64,000 bases of DNA from Sphingomonas_E sp042693015 (GCF_042693015.1 NZ_CP170544.1:2108001-2172000), one strand, 5' to 3'; shown: positions 20,101-28,054, counted from the stretch's first letter. Notes: generated by a model not told the origin, from the sequence alone. Numbers and translations are program-made.

Positions 20101-20490
20101 GAGGAGATCGTCGCCCGGCTGGTCGCGCTCAATGCCGAGCGCCATGCCGAGGAGAAGGCCGGCAAGGTCCGCTGGCTGCGGCCCGATTACCAGATCCCCA
20201 AAGCCGGCATCACCGTGCTGCCAACCGCGCCGAAGGGCCAGCAGATCGAAGCCGCGCTACCCGAAACCGCGGCGAAAAAGCCGGCCTTCCCGCGCGAGGC
20301 CATTGGCCAGACGGCGGCAGTGCTGGCCGATCTGCGCCGCGGCGGCGTGCTGACGGCCGAAGCGATCGCCCGCCGCTACACCCAGGGCCGCAAGGTGGAG
20401 GGGCGGATCACCGCGACGCTGGAGGCGCTGGTGCGGCTGGGCCATGTCAGCGCCGAAGGTGACGGATATCGATTGCGCAAGGTGGCGTGA
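17114..20490 (+). pseudogene. MmeI-type (type IIG/IIL) restriction-modification gene broken by a one-base frameshift
   Basis: Two overlapping frames together encode one protein of about 1125 residues. The N-terminal frame (to 17758) has the PD-(D/E)XK nuclease core: D71 in GRIDLYKRG and E81-A-K83 in FVLEAKQS. The second frame supplies methyltransferase motif I (LDPACGTGNF), motif IV (VGNPPFIGK) and a target-recognition C-terminal part. The break is at about 17630-17631: reading ...GQGKNYR in frame 2 and FPDRGGFRIYLDDLRDP in frame 1, one base is missing between CGG and TTC. The intact enzyme would both cut and methylate DNA. This could be true inactivation, phase variation or a sequencing error; no long homopolymer lies at the site. 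Confidence 0.85.
17515..20490 (+). CDS. Open methyltransferase/target-recognition part of the broken MmeI-type gene
   Basis: This is the second open frame of the frameshifted locus; the authentic sequence begins about residue 44 of it (GGFRIYLDDLRDPDVQ). It has the helical connector with CLFTMFAEDTGLL, the adenine-methyltransferase motifs LDPACGTGNFLYVALELMK and DYIVGNPPFIGKG, a variable middle region at about 19120-19830 with less biased base use, which is the likely target-recognition domain, and a C-terminal segment ending in a winged-helix-like repeat. Without the N-terminal nuclease it could still methylate DNA if translated by reinitiation or frameshifting. It stands alone, with no specificity or separate nuclease gene nearby. 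Confidence 0.7.
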   Translation: MCPRPAARTWLAALHPGVRRRPRDRGVRRLFRPGKELPAFPDRGGFRIYLDDLRDPDVQARIKAIWLDPHSLDPAKRAAVVTRDIAKRLAHVSKLLEDRGYQAEPVAHFLMRCLFTMFAEDTGLLETGSFTEVLDDARRNPESFAPMLEDLWRTMDSGGFSPLMRRTIRKFNGGLFAEKTAIPLHKEEIGELYEAAKHVWTEVEPAIFGTLLEQALDKEERKRLGAHYTPRAYVERLVVATIIEPLQREWEGDVLGTVERERVADPQAAIRAVHDFHVKLAQTKVLDPACGTGNFLYVALELMKRLEGDVLEVLADLGGQEALAMETETVHPRNFLGMELNPRAAAIAELVLWLGYLQWQMRNGTSISDPVLEKLSNITAMDAVLKHDPERTKADGTGTELPNPRRPEWPQADYIVGNPPFIGKGAALRSALGDHYVEALWKANPKLNKSADFVMYWWDRAAGQLTAKGTRLKRFGFVTTNSITQEFSRRTIAKYLDGRPPISLLMAIPDHPWTKATRDAAAVRIAMAVAEAGRRDGTLLEVTHESRLETDAPEIHFRLQNGQINPDLTIGADAASAFDLRSNDGLCCNGMMLAARGFVLSETEAQYLLQSGDKAGAIVKPYLGGADLVRRTPKRWVIDAFGLDDATLRTTFSAIYQHLLTTVKPVRAANRRESFRTRWWIFGEPRRTFRPALSGLHRYIGTTETSKHRIFQFIDSNVVPDHMIVCFAFDCAYELGILMSRFHTEWALRVGGWLGVGNDPRYSKSKIFDPYPFPDATPGQRQIIGDLAEELDATRKEVLAEHNDLTLTGLYNLREKLKAGAAFDMVEQDQRRRGRVDIIAELHDRIDAAVADAYGWPADLSDEEIVARLVALNAERHAEEKAGKVRWLRPDYQIPKAGITVLPTAPKGQQIEAALPETAAKKPAFPREAIGQTAAVLADLRRGGVLTAEAIARRYTQGRKVEGRITATLEALVRLGHVSAEGDGYRLRKVA

Positions 20491-20627
20491 GGCCTCTTTG
20501 CTGCAAAGGCCGGACTTGTTGGATCGGGCCTCACATTGCCAGGCCAATGACGGCAAGCCCGACTGACATTTGACGCCGCCCGCCCCCGCCCCTTAGCTCG
20601 GCACCTCATCCTACGCGCGAGGCGGAA

Positions 20628-21503
20628 ATGAAGATCGGCGTCTGCATGCCCTATATGGCCCGCGATTATGATCGCGATCGTATCCTTGGCTGGGCGCGGC
20701 AGATCGATGAGGGGCCGTTCGACAGCCTTTCCTGCGGGGAGCGGATCACGGGCTATTCCTACGAAATGCATTCGATCCTGTGCGCGGCCGCCGCGGTGAC
20801 GGAGCGGGTGCGGATCATGCCTTCGCTCTATGTGCTGCCGATGCGGTCTGCCGTGATGACGGCGAAGGAGGTGGCGACGCTCGACGCGATTTCGGGCGGG
20901 CGCGTGGGCATCACCGTCGGCGTCGGCGGGCGCGAGAAGGATTATCAGGCGGTCGGCGCGCCGTTCAGCCACCGCCACCAGCGCCTCGACGATCAGGTCG
21001 CCGAGATGAAGCGGGTATGGCGTGGCGAGATATTGCATGAGGGCATGGACGAGATCGGCCCCAATCCGCCGCAGGGGCCGAACATCCCGATCTATGCCGG
21101 GGCGATGGGGCCGAAGGCGATCGCGCGGGCATCCGCCTGGGCGGACGGCGTCTATGGCACGTCGATGCTGGGCGACCGCGCGGGGCATCAGGCGATCTAT
21201 GACATGGCGAAGGCCGCGTGGAAGGAGCGCGGCCGCGCGGACAAGCCCTATCTGATCGGCAGCTTCTGGTGCTCGCTTTCGCCCGATGCGGAGCAGGATC
21301 TGCGCACCTATATCTATGATTATATGAAATATATCGGCGAGGATGTGGGGCGCGGCATGGCGGCCGCGGCGACGCGCTTCACTCCGCAAGCGATCCGCGA
21401 AGCCATCGAGAATGTCCGCGCGGCGGGGGCGGACGAACTGCTGATCTGCCCGGCGACCGCCCATTATGACGAGGTGGAGCGGCTGGCCGAGCTGATCGGC
21501 TGA
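20628..21503 (+). CDS. LLM-class (luciferase-like) flavin-dependent oxidoreductase
   Basis: The 291-residue protein belongs to the bacterial luciferase superfamily of FMN- or F420-dependent TIM-barrel oxidoreductases. MKIGVCMPYMARDYDRDRIL is the typical first strand, LDAISGGRVGITVGVGGREK near residue 85 is the family cofactor loop, and PIYAGAMGPKAIARA near 150 the central strand. The substrate cannot be told; relatives oxidise small organics or sulfonates. It is monocistronic, following the restriction gene by 137 bases. Another, distant member is encoded at 28140. Confidence 0.88.
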   Translation: MKIGVCMPYMARDYDRDRILGWARQIDEGPFDSLSCGERITGYSYEMHSILCAAAAVTERVRIMPSLYVLPMRSAVMTAKEVATLDAISGGRVGITVGVGGREKDYQAVGAPFSHRHQRLDDQVAEMKRVWRGEILHEGMDEIGPNPPQGPNIPIYAGAMGPKAIARASAWADGVYGTSMLGDRAGHQAIYDMAKAAWKERGRADKPYLIGSFWCSLSPDAEQDLRTYIYDYMKYIGEDVGRGMAAAATRFTPQAIREAIENVRAAGADELLICPATAHYDEVERLAELIG

Positions 21504-21647
21504 CAGACGCGCGGCTCCGCGATCTGCGCCCACAATATTCGACGGCAAATGGATCGATCGAACTATATCTTTCAGGGATATGAAGAATATTGACGACAAA
21601 AGATGATCGTGTATGGCGCCGATCGAACATTTTGTCAGGAACTTGAT

Positions 21648-22715
21648 GTGACATCTTCGCGCCAATATTGTTTCATTTCCATGACAACTTGCCTGGCCTT
21701 TGCGATGCTGGCCGGATGCGCGACCGCCAAAGTGGAGCGCGCTCCACTGCCGAGCCCGCTGCCCACCGCGCAGGTGACGGCGCGCGGCGAGACGGCGGCG
21801 GTCGCCACCGCCAATGCCGACGCGGCGGACGACCCCGCGATCTGGCGCAATGTCGCCGACCCGGCCGCCAGCCTGATCGTCGGCACCGACAAGAAAGCCG
21901 GCCTGCACGTCTATGATTTGAAGGGCGTGGACCGATCCTTCATCGACGCGGGCCAGGTGAACAATGTCGACCTGCGCGACATGGGGGCGAAGGGAATCGT
22001 GGTGGTCGCGAGCGACCGCAACGACCGGGCGAATTCCAAGCTGGCCCTGTTCACACTCGACCCCGCGACCGCCAGGCTGACGCCGCGGGGGATGATCGCA
22101 TCGGGCGCGGGCGAAGCCTATGGCGTCTGCCTCTACCAGGCGGGGGATGCGCTTCACGCCTTCATGGTGCTGAAGGACGGCACCATCAATCAGATCGCGA
22201 TCGACCTGGGCGGCGCCGCGTTCAGCGGACGGATCGTGCGCAGCATGAAGCTCGGCACCCAATCCGAAGGGTGCGCGGTCGATGACCGGACGGGGCGGCT
22301 CTATGTCGCGGAGGAAGATGTCGGCCTGTGGCGGTTCGACGCGGCGGCCGATGGCGCCACCGCACCGGTGAAGATCGCCGCGGCGGACGGGCAGCAGATC
22401 GTCGCCGATGCCGAAGGCGTGGCGATCGCTCCGGAGGGCGACGCGGGCGGCTATCTGGTCGTTTCCAGCCAGGGCGACAATGCCTATGCGGTCTATCGGC
22501 TGGCGGATGAGGGCTATGTCGGCCGCTTCCGCATCGCCCAAGGCGCGATCGGCGCGACCGAGGAAACCGACGGCATCGACATCGTGGCGGGCGATTTCGG
22601 GGCGGATTACCCGGCGGGGCTGATGGTCGCGCAGGACGGCATCAACGCCCCCAAGGCGCAGAATTTCAAGCTGGTGAGCTGGGCTGACGTGAAGCGGGCG
22701 CTCGACCTGCCTTGA
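21648..22715 (+). CDS. Beta-propeller phytase (3-phytase) lipoprotein
   Basis: The 355-residue product is a beta-propeller phytase of the alkaline, calcium-dependent type, which removes phosphates from phytate outside the cell. ADAADDPAIWRN near residue 62 is the family start, followed by LIVGTDKKAGLHVYDL and later propeller strands such as TDGIDIVAGDF. The N terminus has a lipobox, MLAGC, so it is probably a surface or periplasmic lipoprotein. The start GTG 21648 is chosen because AGGA lies seven bases upstream and it gives the signal a basic residue; the ATG at 21681 has no ribosome site and leaves an uncharged signal. Confidence 0.86.
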   Translation: MTSSRQYCFISMTTCLAFAMLAGCATAKVERAPLPSPLPTAQVTARGETAAVATANADAADDPAIWRNVADPAASLIVGTDKKAGLHVYDLKGVDRSFIDAGQVNNVDLRDMGAKGIVVVASDRNDRANSKLALFTLDPATARLTPRGMIASGAGEAYGVCLYQAGDALHAFMVLKDGTINQIAIDLGGAAFSGRIVRSMKLGTQSEGCAVDDRTGRLYVAEEDVGLWRFDAAADGATAPVKIAAADGQQIVADAEGVAIAPEGDAGGYLVVSSQGDNAYAVYRLADEGYVGRFRIAQGAIGATEETDGIDIVAGDFGADYPAGLMVAQDGINAPKAQNFKLVSWADVKRALDLP

Positions 22716-22728
22716 GCCGGCGGCGCGG

Positions 22729-23562
22729 TCAGCCGGCCGGCCGTTCCCAGGTGAATATGCCGTAGCGCATCGCGCCGGTGCGGTAGGCGAGGATCAGGCG
22801 CGGCAGGCTGAGCGCGAACAGGCGGTTGCGGCCGCCGAGCGCGAGGCGCAGCGTCGCCGGATCGCTGACGAGGCTGCGGGCGAAACGCCGGGCGCAGATG
22901 GTCCAGGTGCGGGCGACGTCGCGGCTGATGTCGCGGTAGAAGAGTTGGCTGAAGCCGGCTTCGGCAGCGAGCGCCTGATAATCGCTGCGGCTGCCCATCG
23001 ACGGCAGGCGACCTTCGCGGCAGATCGGTTCGAGCAGGTGGCGGACGCGCCAGCGCGACGGCTGCTCCTCCGCCAGCCAGGCGCAGACGGTGAGGCGGCC
23101 ACCGGGCTTGAGCACGCGGAACGCCTCGGCGAAGAAGCGGGCCTTGTCTTCCATATGCTCCGAACTTTCGATCGCATAAGCGCGGTCGAAGGCGGCGTCG
23201 GGAAGATCATTGTTCAGCCAGTCGGCGACGCGCAGATCCACACCGTCCGCCGGCGGGGCGTGGGCCGCCTGCTCGGCCGAAAGGGTGAAGCCGGTGACAT
23301 GGACACCGTGGCGCGCGGCGAAGCGGCGGGCGGTGGCGCCGTAACCACAGCCGATATCCACCGCCCGCTGTCCGGGTACCAGGACGAGGCAGGCGGCGAC
23401 GAGATCGGACAGCGCCTCCACCGCCTGGACTGGGCTTTCGTCGCCGCGCATCCAATAGCCGTGATGGACATGTTCGCCCCACAAGGCGCGATAGACGGGA
23501 TCGAGTTCGTCATAATGATCGGCAACGTCGGCCGCGGCCTGCGGGCGATTGGGATGGATCAT
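22729..23562 (-). CDS. SAM-dependent methyltransferase (small-molecule or lipid type)
   Basis: The 277-residue class I methyltransferase has motif I VDIGCGYGATARRFA near residue 68, the post-motif strand VHVTGFTLS, the acidic loop of motif II at DRAYAIESSEHM, and VLKPGGRLTV as motif III. The opening with YDELDPVYRALWGEHVHHGY is like tocopherol/sterol and cyclopropane-fatty-acid methyltransferases. The natural substrate is not visible. It converges with the phytase gene 13 bases away. The start ATG 23562 gives a normal family N terminus. Confidence 0.84.
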   Translation of the reverse strand: MIHPNRPQAAADVADHYDELDPVYRALWGEHVHHGYWMRGDESPVQAVEALSDLVAACLVLVPGQRAVDIGCGYGATARRFAARHGVHVTGFTLSAEQAAHAPPADGVDLRVADWLNNDLPDAAFDRAYAIESSEHMEDKARFFAEAFRVLKPGGRLTVCAWLAEEQPSRWRVRHLLEPICREGRLPSMGSRSDYQALAAEAGFSQLFYRDISRDVARTWTICARRFARSLVSDPATLRLALGGRNRLFALSLPRLILAYRTGAMRYGIFTWERPAG

Positions 23563-23614
23563 CGGCGCACTCCCCCTGCCCCACTATCGTGGCCGATCCA
23601 CGAGCATATGAAAA

Positions 23615-23646
23615 GACGCCGCCGCACCCCCCGATGCGACGGCGTC
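23615..23646 (-). terminator. Hairpin downstream of the PEP-CTERM gene
   Basis: The arms GACGCCG-CGCA and TGCG-CGGCGTC form a stem of about 11 pairs around an eight-base loop. It lies between the methyltransferase start and the PEP-CTERM stop, so it could end the PEP-CTERM transcript. No long U-tract follows. Confidence 0.45.
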
Positions 23647-23660
23647 CCACACGCCCGTTT

Positions 23661-23686
23661 CCATCGCTTCCCCCCGAAAGCGATGG
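23661..23686 (-). terminator. Second hairpin directly after the PEP-CTERM stop
   Basis: CCATCGCTT and AAGCGATGG form a perfect nine-pair stem with a short CCCCCCG-type loop, eight bases past the PEP-CTERM gene's stop codon. It is likely part of the same transcript end as the hairpin 15 bases further on. Confidence 0.5.
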
Positions 23687-23694
23687 AGCGGTCG

Positions 23695-24441
23695 TCAGGC
23701 GAAGACGATCTTCGTCCGGCGCTGGCGCATCGCGCCGCCGACGAGGCCGAAGCCCGTTATCATCATCGCCCAGGCAGCCGGTTCCGGCACGGCCGCGACC
23801 GTTACCGAATTGAGGCGGAAGCCATCGTTGGAGGCGTTGTTGGTAGCGAACCAGAATTCCGAAAAACCGCCTGTGTTGAAGTTGACGGTGTAGGTGCTGC
23901 CCGAACCCGTGCCGGTGGCGCCGCCGCCAAAGCCGGTGCCGCTGCCCGGACCATCGAACTTGCCCGAAAAGCCGATGCGAACGATCTGACCGTCGGACTT
24001 GATGCCGAACAGGTTGAGCGTGTCATCGCTGTCGATCTGCGAGAAGATGGCGGAGGCCAGCGCATGATCGCCCGGCGTAACCTTGACCGACAGCAGTTCG
24101 TTCAGGCCGTTGGTGTCGATCTGGTTGCATTCGCCGGCAGTTTCGGTGCCGCCGGGGCAGACGCCCAGGCCAAAGCTGTCGCGGCCGATGATCGCGGTAG
24201 TCAGGAGCGGCTGGATGGTTGCGACATTGCTGCCATTGGCGAGCGCGGTGAAGGCCGCAGGCGAATAAGCGGAATCGGCATAGCTGTAACCACTGGTGAC
24301 GAGCGTGGTGCCGCCGACCGTGTAGGTGTAGCTCGTCTGAGTCTTTTGCGCGGCGCCACCGAGATTGAAGGTGACGGCAGCCGAAGCGGGGGCCGCAACC
24401 AGCGCCGAGGCAGCAGCAACAATAAAGCCGATATTACGCAT
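23695..24441 (-). CDS. Secreted PEPxxWA-CTERM sorted protein of unknown function
   Basis: The 248-residue protein has a signal peptide (MRNIGFIVAAASALVAAPAS, cleavage near residue 22) and a C-terminal sorting tail: VPEPAAWAMMITGFGLVGGA followed by a basic end (MRQRR). This PEPxxWA-CTERM form is typical of sphingomonads and is processed by an exosortase, with the protein often linked to exopolysaccharide. The mature part is rich in Gly, Thr and Ser with beta-strand pattern and contains a single CPGG...GECNQ cysteine pair. It stands alone; no exosortase is in the window. A second protein with this tail is at 42322. Confidence 0.86.
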   Translation of the reverse strand: MRNIGFIVAAASALVAAPASAAVTFNLGGAAQKTQTSYTYTVGGTTLVTSGYSYADSAYSPAAFTALANGSNVATIQPLLTTAIIGRDSFGLGVCPGGTETAGECNQIDTNGLNELLSVKVTPGDHALASAIFSQIDSDDTLNLFGIKSDGQIVRIGFSGKFDGPGSGTGFGGGATGTGSGSTYTVNFNTGGFSEFWFATNNASNDGFRLNSVTVAAVPEPAAWAMMITGFGLVGGAMRQRRTKIVFA

Positions 24442-24652
24442 GAAAACTCCTCGATCGCCGCCCCCTGCGAGCGACTTGCCTGCCGGTTAGCAAGTGCGAT
24501 GCCAACATCCCACACCCCGCATTCCCGGCCGGATTCGTTACACCCCATGCTTTGCACGATATGGTTAATGTAAGATTTACCGGCAGTTGGGGCGGAGGAT
24601 GACGGGCCTGCGGGAAAGGATTAGGAGCGGCAGCGATAATGAGGAGGCCCCG

Positions 24653-25498
24653 ATGACGATCCGCCCGCGCCGCAGCGCGCTCTATATGCCCGCATCCAAC
24701 GCCAAGGCGATCGAGAAGGCGCGGATGCTCGACTGCGATGTGGTGATCCTCGACCTTGAAGATGCGGTCGCGCCCGAGCTGAAGGCGGAGGCGCGCGCGG
24801 CGGCGGTGGCGGCGGTGCGCGACGGCGGCTTCGGCCGGCGCGAGCTGGTGATCCGCACTAACGGGATCGACACGCCATGGGGCGCGGACGATCTGGCGGC
24901 GGCCGCCGCGGCGCGGCCCGATGCGATCCTGGTGCCCAAGGTGGATGATGGTGCGGATGTCGGCCGCTACGCCGCGGCGACCGGCGGGGTGCCGCTGTGG
25001 CTGATGATCGAAACGACGCGATCGGTGTTCCGGCTCGACGAGATCGGCGCGGCACTGGCCAAGGCCGGCAGCGGTGCCTTCGTGCTTGGAACCAACGACC
25101 TCGCCAAGGAAATGGGCGCGCGGCCCGGCGTGTTGCGCGCGCCGTTCCAGGGGATGCTGGGGCTCGCGGTGGCGGCGGCGCGGGCCAATGGCCATGCGAT
25201 CCTGGACGGAGTGTATAATGCGATCGACGATGAAGCGGGACTTGCCGAGCAATGCGCGCAGGGCATGGAATTCGGCTTCGATGGCAAGACTTTGATCCAT
25301 CCCAAGCAAATCGCCACGTGCAACGCCGCCTTCACCCCCGATGCAGCCGCCGTGGAATGGGCGCGGACGATCGTCGCGGCGTTTGCAGCGCCCGAAAATG
25401 CCGCCAAGGGCGCGATCCGGGTCGATGGCAAGATGGTCGAGCGGCTGCACCTGGCGCAGGCGGAGCGCGACCTAGCGGTGGCGGAATGGGCGCGGTAG
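24653..25498 (+). CDS. HpcH/HpaI aldolase / CitE-like CoA-ester lyase
   Basis: The 281-residue protein is a CitE-type TIM barrel related to citrate lyase beta subunit, malyl-CoA lyase and citramalyl-CoA lyase. RRSALYMPASNAKAIEKA is the family opening, DVVILDLEDAVAPELKAEAR contains the metal-binding acidic residues, LMIETTRS the catalytic Glu strand, and TLIHPKQI the CoA-site loop. Stand-alone CitE proteins in Proteobacteria cleave or hydrolyse acyl-CoA thioesters; the substrate is unknown. The start ATG 24653 has a GAGGAGG site; the upstream in-frame extension is not conserved in type. No citrate lyase partners are adjacent. Confidence 0.86.
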   Translation: MTIRPRRSALYMPASNAKAIEKARMLDCDVVILDLEDAVAPELKAEARAAAVAAVRDGGFGRRELVIRTNGIDTPWGADDLAAAAAARPDAILVPKVDDGADVGRYAAATGGVPLWLMIETTRSVFRLDEIGAALAKAGSGAFVLGTNDLAKEMGARPGVLRAPFQGMLGLAVAAARANGHAILDGVYNAIDDEAGLAEQCAQGMEFGFDGKTLIHPKQIATCNAAFTPDAAAVEWARTIVAAFAAPENAAKGAIRVDGKMVERLHLAQAERDLAVAEWAR

Positions 25499-25510
25499 AA
25501 TTGAAAAAAT

Positions 25511-25556
25511 CGCCGGCGGACAGGGGGGAATCAAAGGGTCCGCCGGCGCTTAAGTT
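25511..25556 (+). terminator. Rho-independent terminator after the CitE-like gene
   Basis: CGCCGGCGGAC at 25511-25521 pairs perfectly with GTCCGCCGGCG at 25538-25548, followed by CTTAAGTTTT. An 11-pair GC-rich stem with a T-rich tail 12 bases after the stop is a convincing terminator. Confidence 0.75.
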
Positions 25557-25808
25557 TTGCCCGATGTACGAGTCGCAATCGTAATCGAGCGTGCACGTTG
25601 AACGATGGCACGGCATCGTTGTTCCACCTTAAGTCCTTATTTTCGCGTTAAAATATTAAAAAATATGCCTATAGATGCCCGCCAACAGGCCTGGAACCTG
25701 CCGACGGACACCCTTTGGCCTAGCGACGAAATACGCAACCGGCCGCCATGCAGTTAGGACAGCGCTTCAGACGCTTTCTGGTTCCCGAATGAGGTTGAAA
25801 ACTCGTCT
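25557..25808. other. Intergenic stretch between CitE-like gene and dctA, no gene seen
   Basis: This is the remainder of a 310-base gap. It contains a short AT-rich block at about 25630-25670 (TTAAAATATTAAAAAATATG) and imperfect inverted repeats around 25760-25800, which may end the dctA transcript. No protein or RNA gene is recognised. Confidence 0.5.
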
Positions 25809-27113
25809 TCAATCCTGACGCGGATGGCCGTGGAGTGCGGCATCGAGCGCGGCCTTGTCCAACCCGCCTTCCCAGCGCGAGACGACGACGGTGGCGACGG
25901 CATTGCCGATGAAGTTGGTAAGGCTGCGGCACTCGCTCATGAAACGGTCGACGCCAAGGATCAGCGCCATGCCGGCGACCGGCACCGAAGGCACCACCGA
26001 GAGCGTCGCAGCCAGCGTGATGAAGCCCGATCCGGTGACGCCTGCCGCGCCCTTGGACGAAAGCATCGCGACGAGGAGCAGCAACACCTGTTCCTCCAAT
26101 GACAGATGGATGCCGGTCGCCTGCGCGATGAACAGCGCCGCCAGCGTCATATAGATGTTGGTGCCGTCCAGATTGAACGAATAGCCGGTGGGAACGACAA
26201 GGCCGACGACCGCCTTGGGGCAGCCGGCAATCTCCATCTTCTGGATCAATGCAGGGAGCGCGCTTTCGGAGGAGGAGGTGCCGAGCACCAGCAACAGTTC
26301 CGCCTTGAGGTAAGCGATCAACCGCAGGATCGAGAAGCCGTTATACCAGGCGACCGCCCCCAGCACGCCGAGCACGAAGATCAAAGAGGTGAGGTAGAAG
26401 GTCGCGACCAAAGCGACGAGATTGACGAGGCTCGCCAGCCCATATTTGCCGATGGTGAAGGCCATCGCCCCGAACGCGCCGATGGGGGCTGCGCGCATCA
26501 GGATGCCGACCATCTTGAACACGGCATGCGCCACGGTTTCGAGGAGATCGACGACCGGCTGGGCCCGGCCGCCAAGCATGGTGAGCGAGATGCCGAACAG
26601 GATCGCGACGAACAGCACCTGCAGGATCTCGCCTTCCGCCAGCGCACTCAGGAAGGTGTTCGGGATGATGTGCATGAGGAAGCCGACGAGCGACTGTTCA
26701 TGTGCCTTCTGCGCATATTCGGCGACCTTGCCGGCTTCGAGCGTCGCCGGATCGATGTTCATGCCCGCGCCCGGCTGGACGACATTTGCGACGATCAGCC
26801 CGACGATCAAAGCGAGCGTGGAGAAGGTGAGGAAATAAGCGAAGGCCTTGAGCGCGACGCGGCCGACCGTGCCCAATTCCTTCATGCCGGCAATGCCGGT
26901 GACGATGGTGAGGAAGATGACGGGCGCGATGACCATCTTCACCAGCTTGATGAAGGCATCGCCAAGCGGCTTCAGCGAGGCGCCGAATTCAGGCCAGAAA
27001 TGGCCGATCGTGATGCCGGCCGCGATCGCGACGAGCACCTGGAAATAAAGCTGCGTCCAGAGACGGCGGCGGCGCGGCGGCTCCCCAACGATCGGTTCAT
27101 CAGCGACGATCAT
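25809..27113 (-). CDS. dctA: C4-dicarboxylate:cation symporter of the DctA/GltP family
   Basis: The 434-residue inner-membrane protein is a DAACS-family secondary transporter that takes up succinate, fumarate, malate or acidic amino acids with protons or sodium. It has eight membrane helices and two re-entrant loops. The first re-entrant signature is LGTSSSESALPALIQKME near residue 275, and the helix 7 motif is FNLDGTNIYMTLAALFIAQA. The length matches DctA (about 430). Substrate choice between dicarboxylates and glutamate is not settled by sequence. It diverges from the ArsR gene with 105 bases between; no dctBD two-component genes are present here. Confidence 0.88.
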   Translation of the reverse strand: MIVADEPIVGEPPRRRRLWTQLYFQVLVAIAAGITIGHFWPEFGASLKPLGDAFIKLVKMVIAPVIFLTIVTGIAGMKELGTVGRVALKAFAYFLTFSTLALIVGLIVANVVQPGAGMNIDPATLEAGKVAEYAQKAHEQSLVGFLMHIIPNTFLSALAEGEILQVLFVAILFGISLTMLGGRAQPVVDLLETVAHAVFKMVGILMRAAPIGAFGAMAFTIGKYGLASLVNLVALVATFYLTSLIFVLGVLGAVAWYNGFSILRLIAYLKAELLLVLGTSSSESALPALIQKMEIAGCPKAVVGLVVPTGYSFNLDGTNIYMTLAALFIAQATGIHLSLEEQVLLLLVAMLSSKGAAGVTGSGFITLAATLSVVPSVPVAGMALILGVDRFMSECRSLTNFIGNAVATVVVSRWEGGLDKAALDAALHGHPRQD

Positions 27114-27182
27114 GGAATTGCGGCCCCTCCCCCCGGTTGTATCGCCTGTTTGCCGGGGGCGCAGGGCGAAGTCGAGGGGGCG

Positions 27183-27211
27183 TTGACTTTATATGCGCAT
27201 AATTGCATATA
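27183..27211 (+). promoter_or_regulatory. Promoter and likely ArsR operator
   Basis: TTGACT at 27183-27188 and CATATA at 27206-27211 are spaced by 17 bases, a good sigma-70 promoter. A perfect inverted repeat, TATATGC at 27190-27196 and GCATATA at 27205-27211, fills the spacer and -10, where an ArsR dimer would block polymerase. The predicted start of transcription falls at or next to the ATG at 27219, so the message may be leaderless. Confidence 0.6.
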
Positions 27212-27218
27212 TACCATT

Positions 27219-27560
27219 ATGCATATTGATCGATTCCAGACATTGGCCGACCCGACCCGGCGCCGCGTGATGGACGCATTGTGCCGGGGCGAGCGACAGG
27301 TGAACGACATCGTCGACGAAGTGGGCATCCATCAATCGGGCGTATCCCGCCATCTGCGTATCCTGCACGAGGCCGGCTTCGTTACCGTGCGGCCGGATGG
27401 CCAGCGACGGCTCTATTCGCTGAAGCCCGAGCCGTTCCGCGAGCTGGACGACTGGCTGGCCAAATATCGCCAGCTCTGGGAAGCGCGGCTCGACCGCTTC
27501 GGCGCCGCGCTGGAGGCCCGCCAGAATCTCAAGAACAGTAAAGAGGAGCGTGAAGGATGA
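27219..27560 (+). CDS. ArsR-family winged-helix regulator paired with SRPBCC protein
   Basis: The 113-residue protein is a short ArsR/SmtB-type repressor without the metal-binding cysteine motif. MHIDRFQTLADPTRRRVMDA is the typical opening, and HQSGVSRHLRILHEAGFVTV at about 42-61 is the recognition helix and wing. Such regulators, fused or next to an AHSA1/SRPBCC protein, usually control just that pair. It starts at ATG 27219; a much longer open frame upstream runs antisense to dctA and is rejected. The stop overlaps the SRPBCC start (ATGA at 27557-27560). The palindrome upstream suggests autoregulation. Confidence 0.9.
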   Translation: MHIDRFQTLADPTRRRVMDALCRGERQVNDIVDEVGIHQSGVSRHLRILHEAGFVTVRPDGQRRLYSLKPEPFRELDDWLAKYRQLWEARLDRFGAALEARQNLKNSKEEREG

Positions 27561-28054
27561 GCGACATGATCGAGGCGAGCCTGGTCGTCGAACGGACCTA
27601 CAAGGCGTCGGTCGAGGAATTGTGGGATCTGTGGACGACCAAGGAGGGCTTCGCTTCCTGGTGGGGACCGCAGGAATTTCGTGCCGATGTCCACATGCTC
27701 GAGGGGCGGTTGGGCGGCGCGCTGCACTATGACATGGTTGCGGATACGCCGGCGGCGATCAAGGCGATGCAGGATATGGGCGAGGCCGTATCGCACGAGA
27801 CGCGCGGCACCTTCACCGAGTTCGAACCCTGTAAGCGGCTGGTCCTGACCCACATCATCGATTTCCTGCCCGGCGTGGAGCCGTATGAGAACAGGATCGT
27901 CGTGCAGTTCTTTCCTGCCGCTGACGGGCAGGTGCGGATGGTCGTGACGCTAACCGGGATGCACAGCCCCGAATTCACGCAGATGCAGATCGAGGGCTTC
28001 ACCAGCCAGCTTACCAAGCTGGACAAGCGCTATGGGTGGAAGGCCGACGGCTGA
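27557..28054 (+). CDS. SRPBCC (AHSA1-type) domain protein
   Basis: The 165-residue protein has the START/Bet v1-like fold of the AHSA1 family. IEASLVVERTYKASVEELWD is the first strand and helix, FASWWGP near 35 the family WWGP motif, and GGALHYDM and GTFTEFEPCKRLVLTH are later strands. These proteins bind hydrophobic ligands in a cavity; most have no known reaction. It is co-translated with the ArsR gene, so ligand binding may be linked to what the regulator senses. A hairpin 50 bases downstream probably ends the operon. Confidence 0.9.
   Translation: MSDMIEASLVVERTYKASVEELWDLWTTKEGFASWWGPQEFRADVHMLEGRLGGALHYDMVADTPAAIKAMQDMGEAVSHETRGTFTEFEPCKRLVLTHIIDFLPGVEPYENRIVVQFFPAADGQVRMVVTLTGMHSPEFTQMQIEGFTSQLTKLDKRYGWKADG

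Noticed and set aside
26106..27218. Long in-frame extension upstream of the ArsR start, antisense to dctA
   Set aside because: It is the reverse-strand shadow of a clear transporter gene; the ArsR family start is at 27219 with its own promoter.
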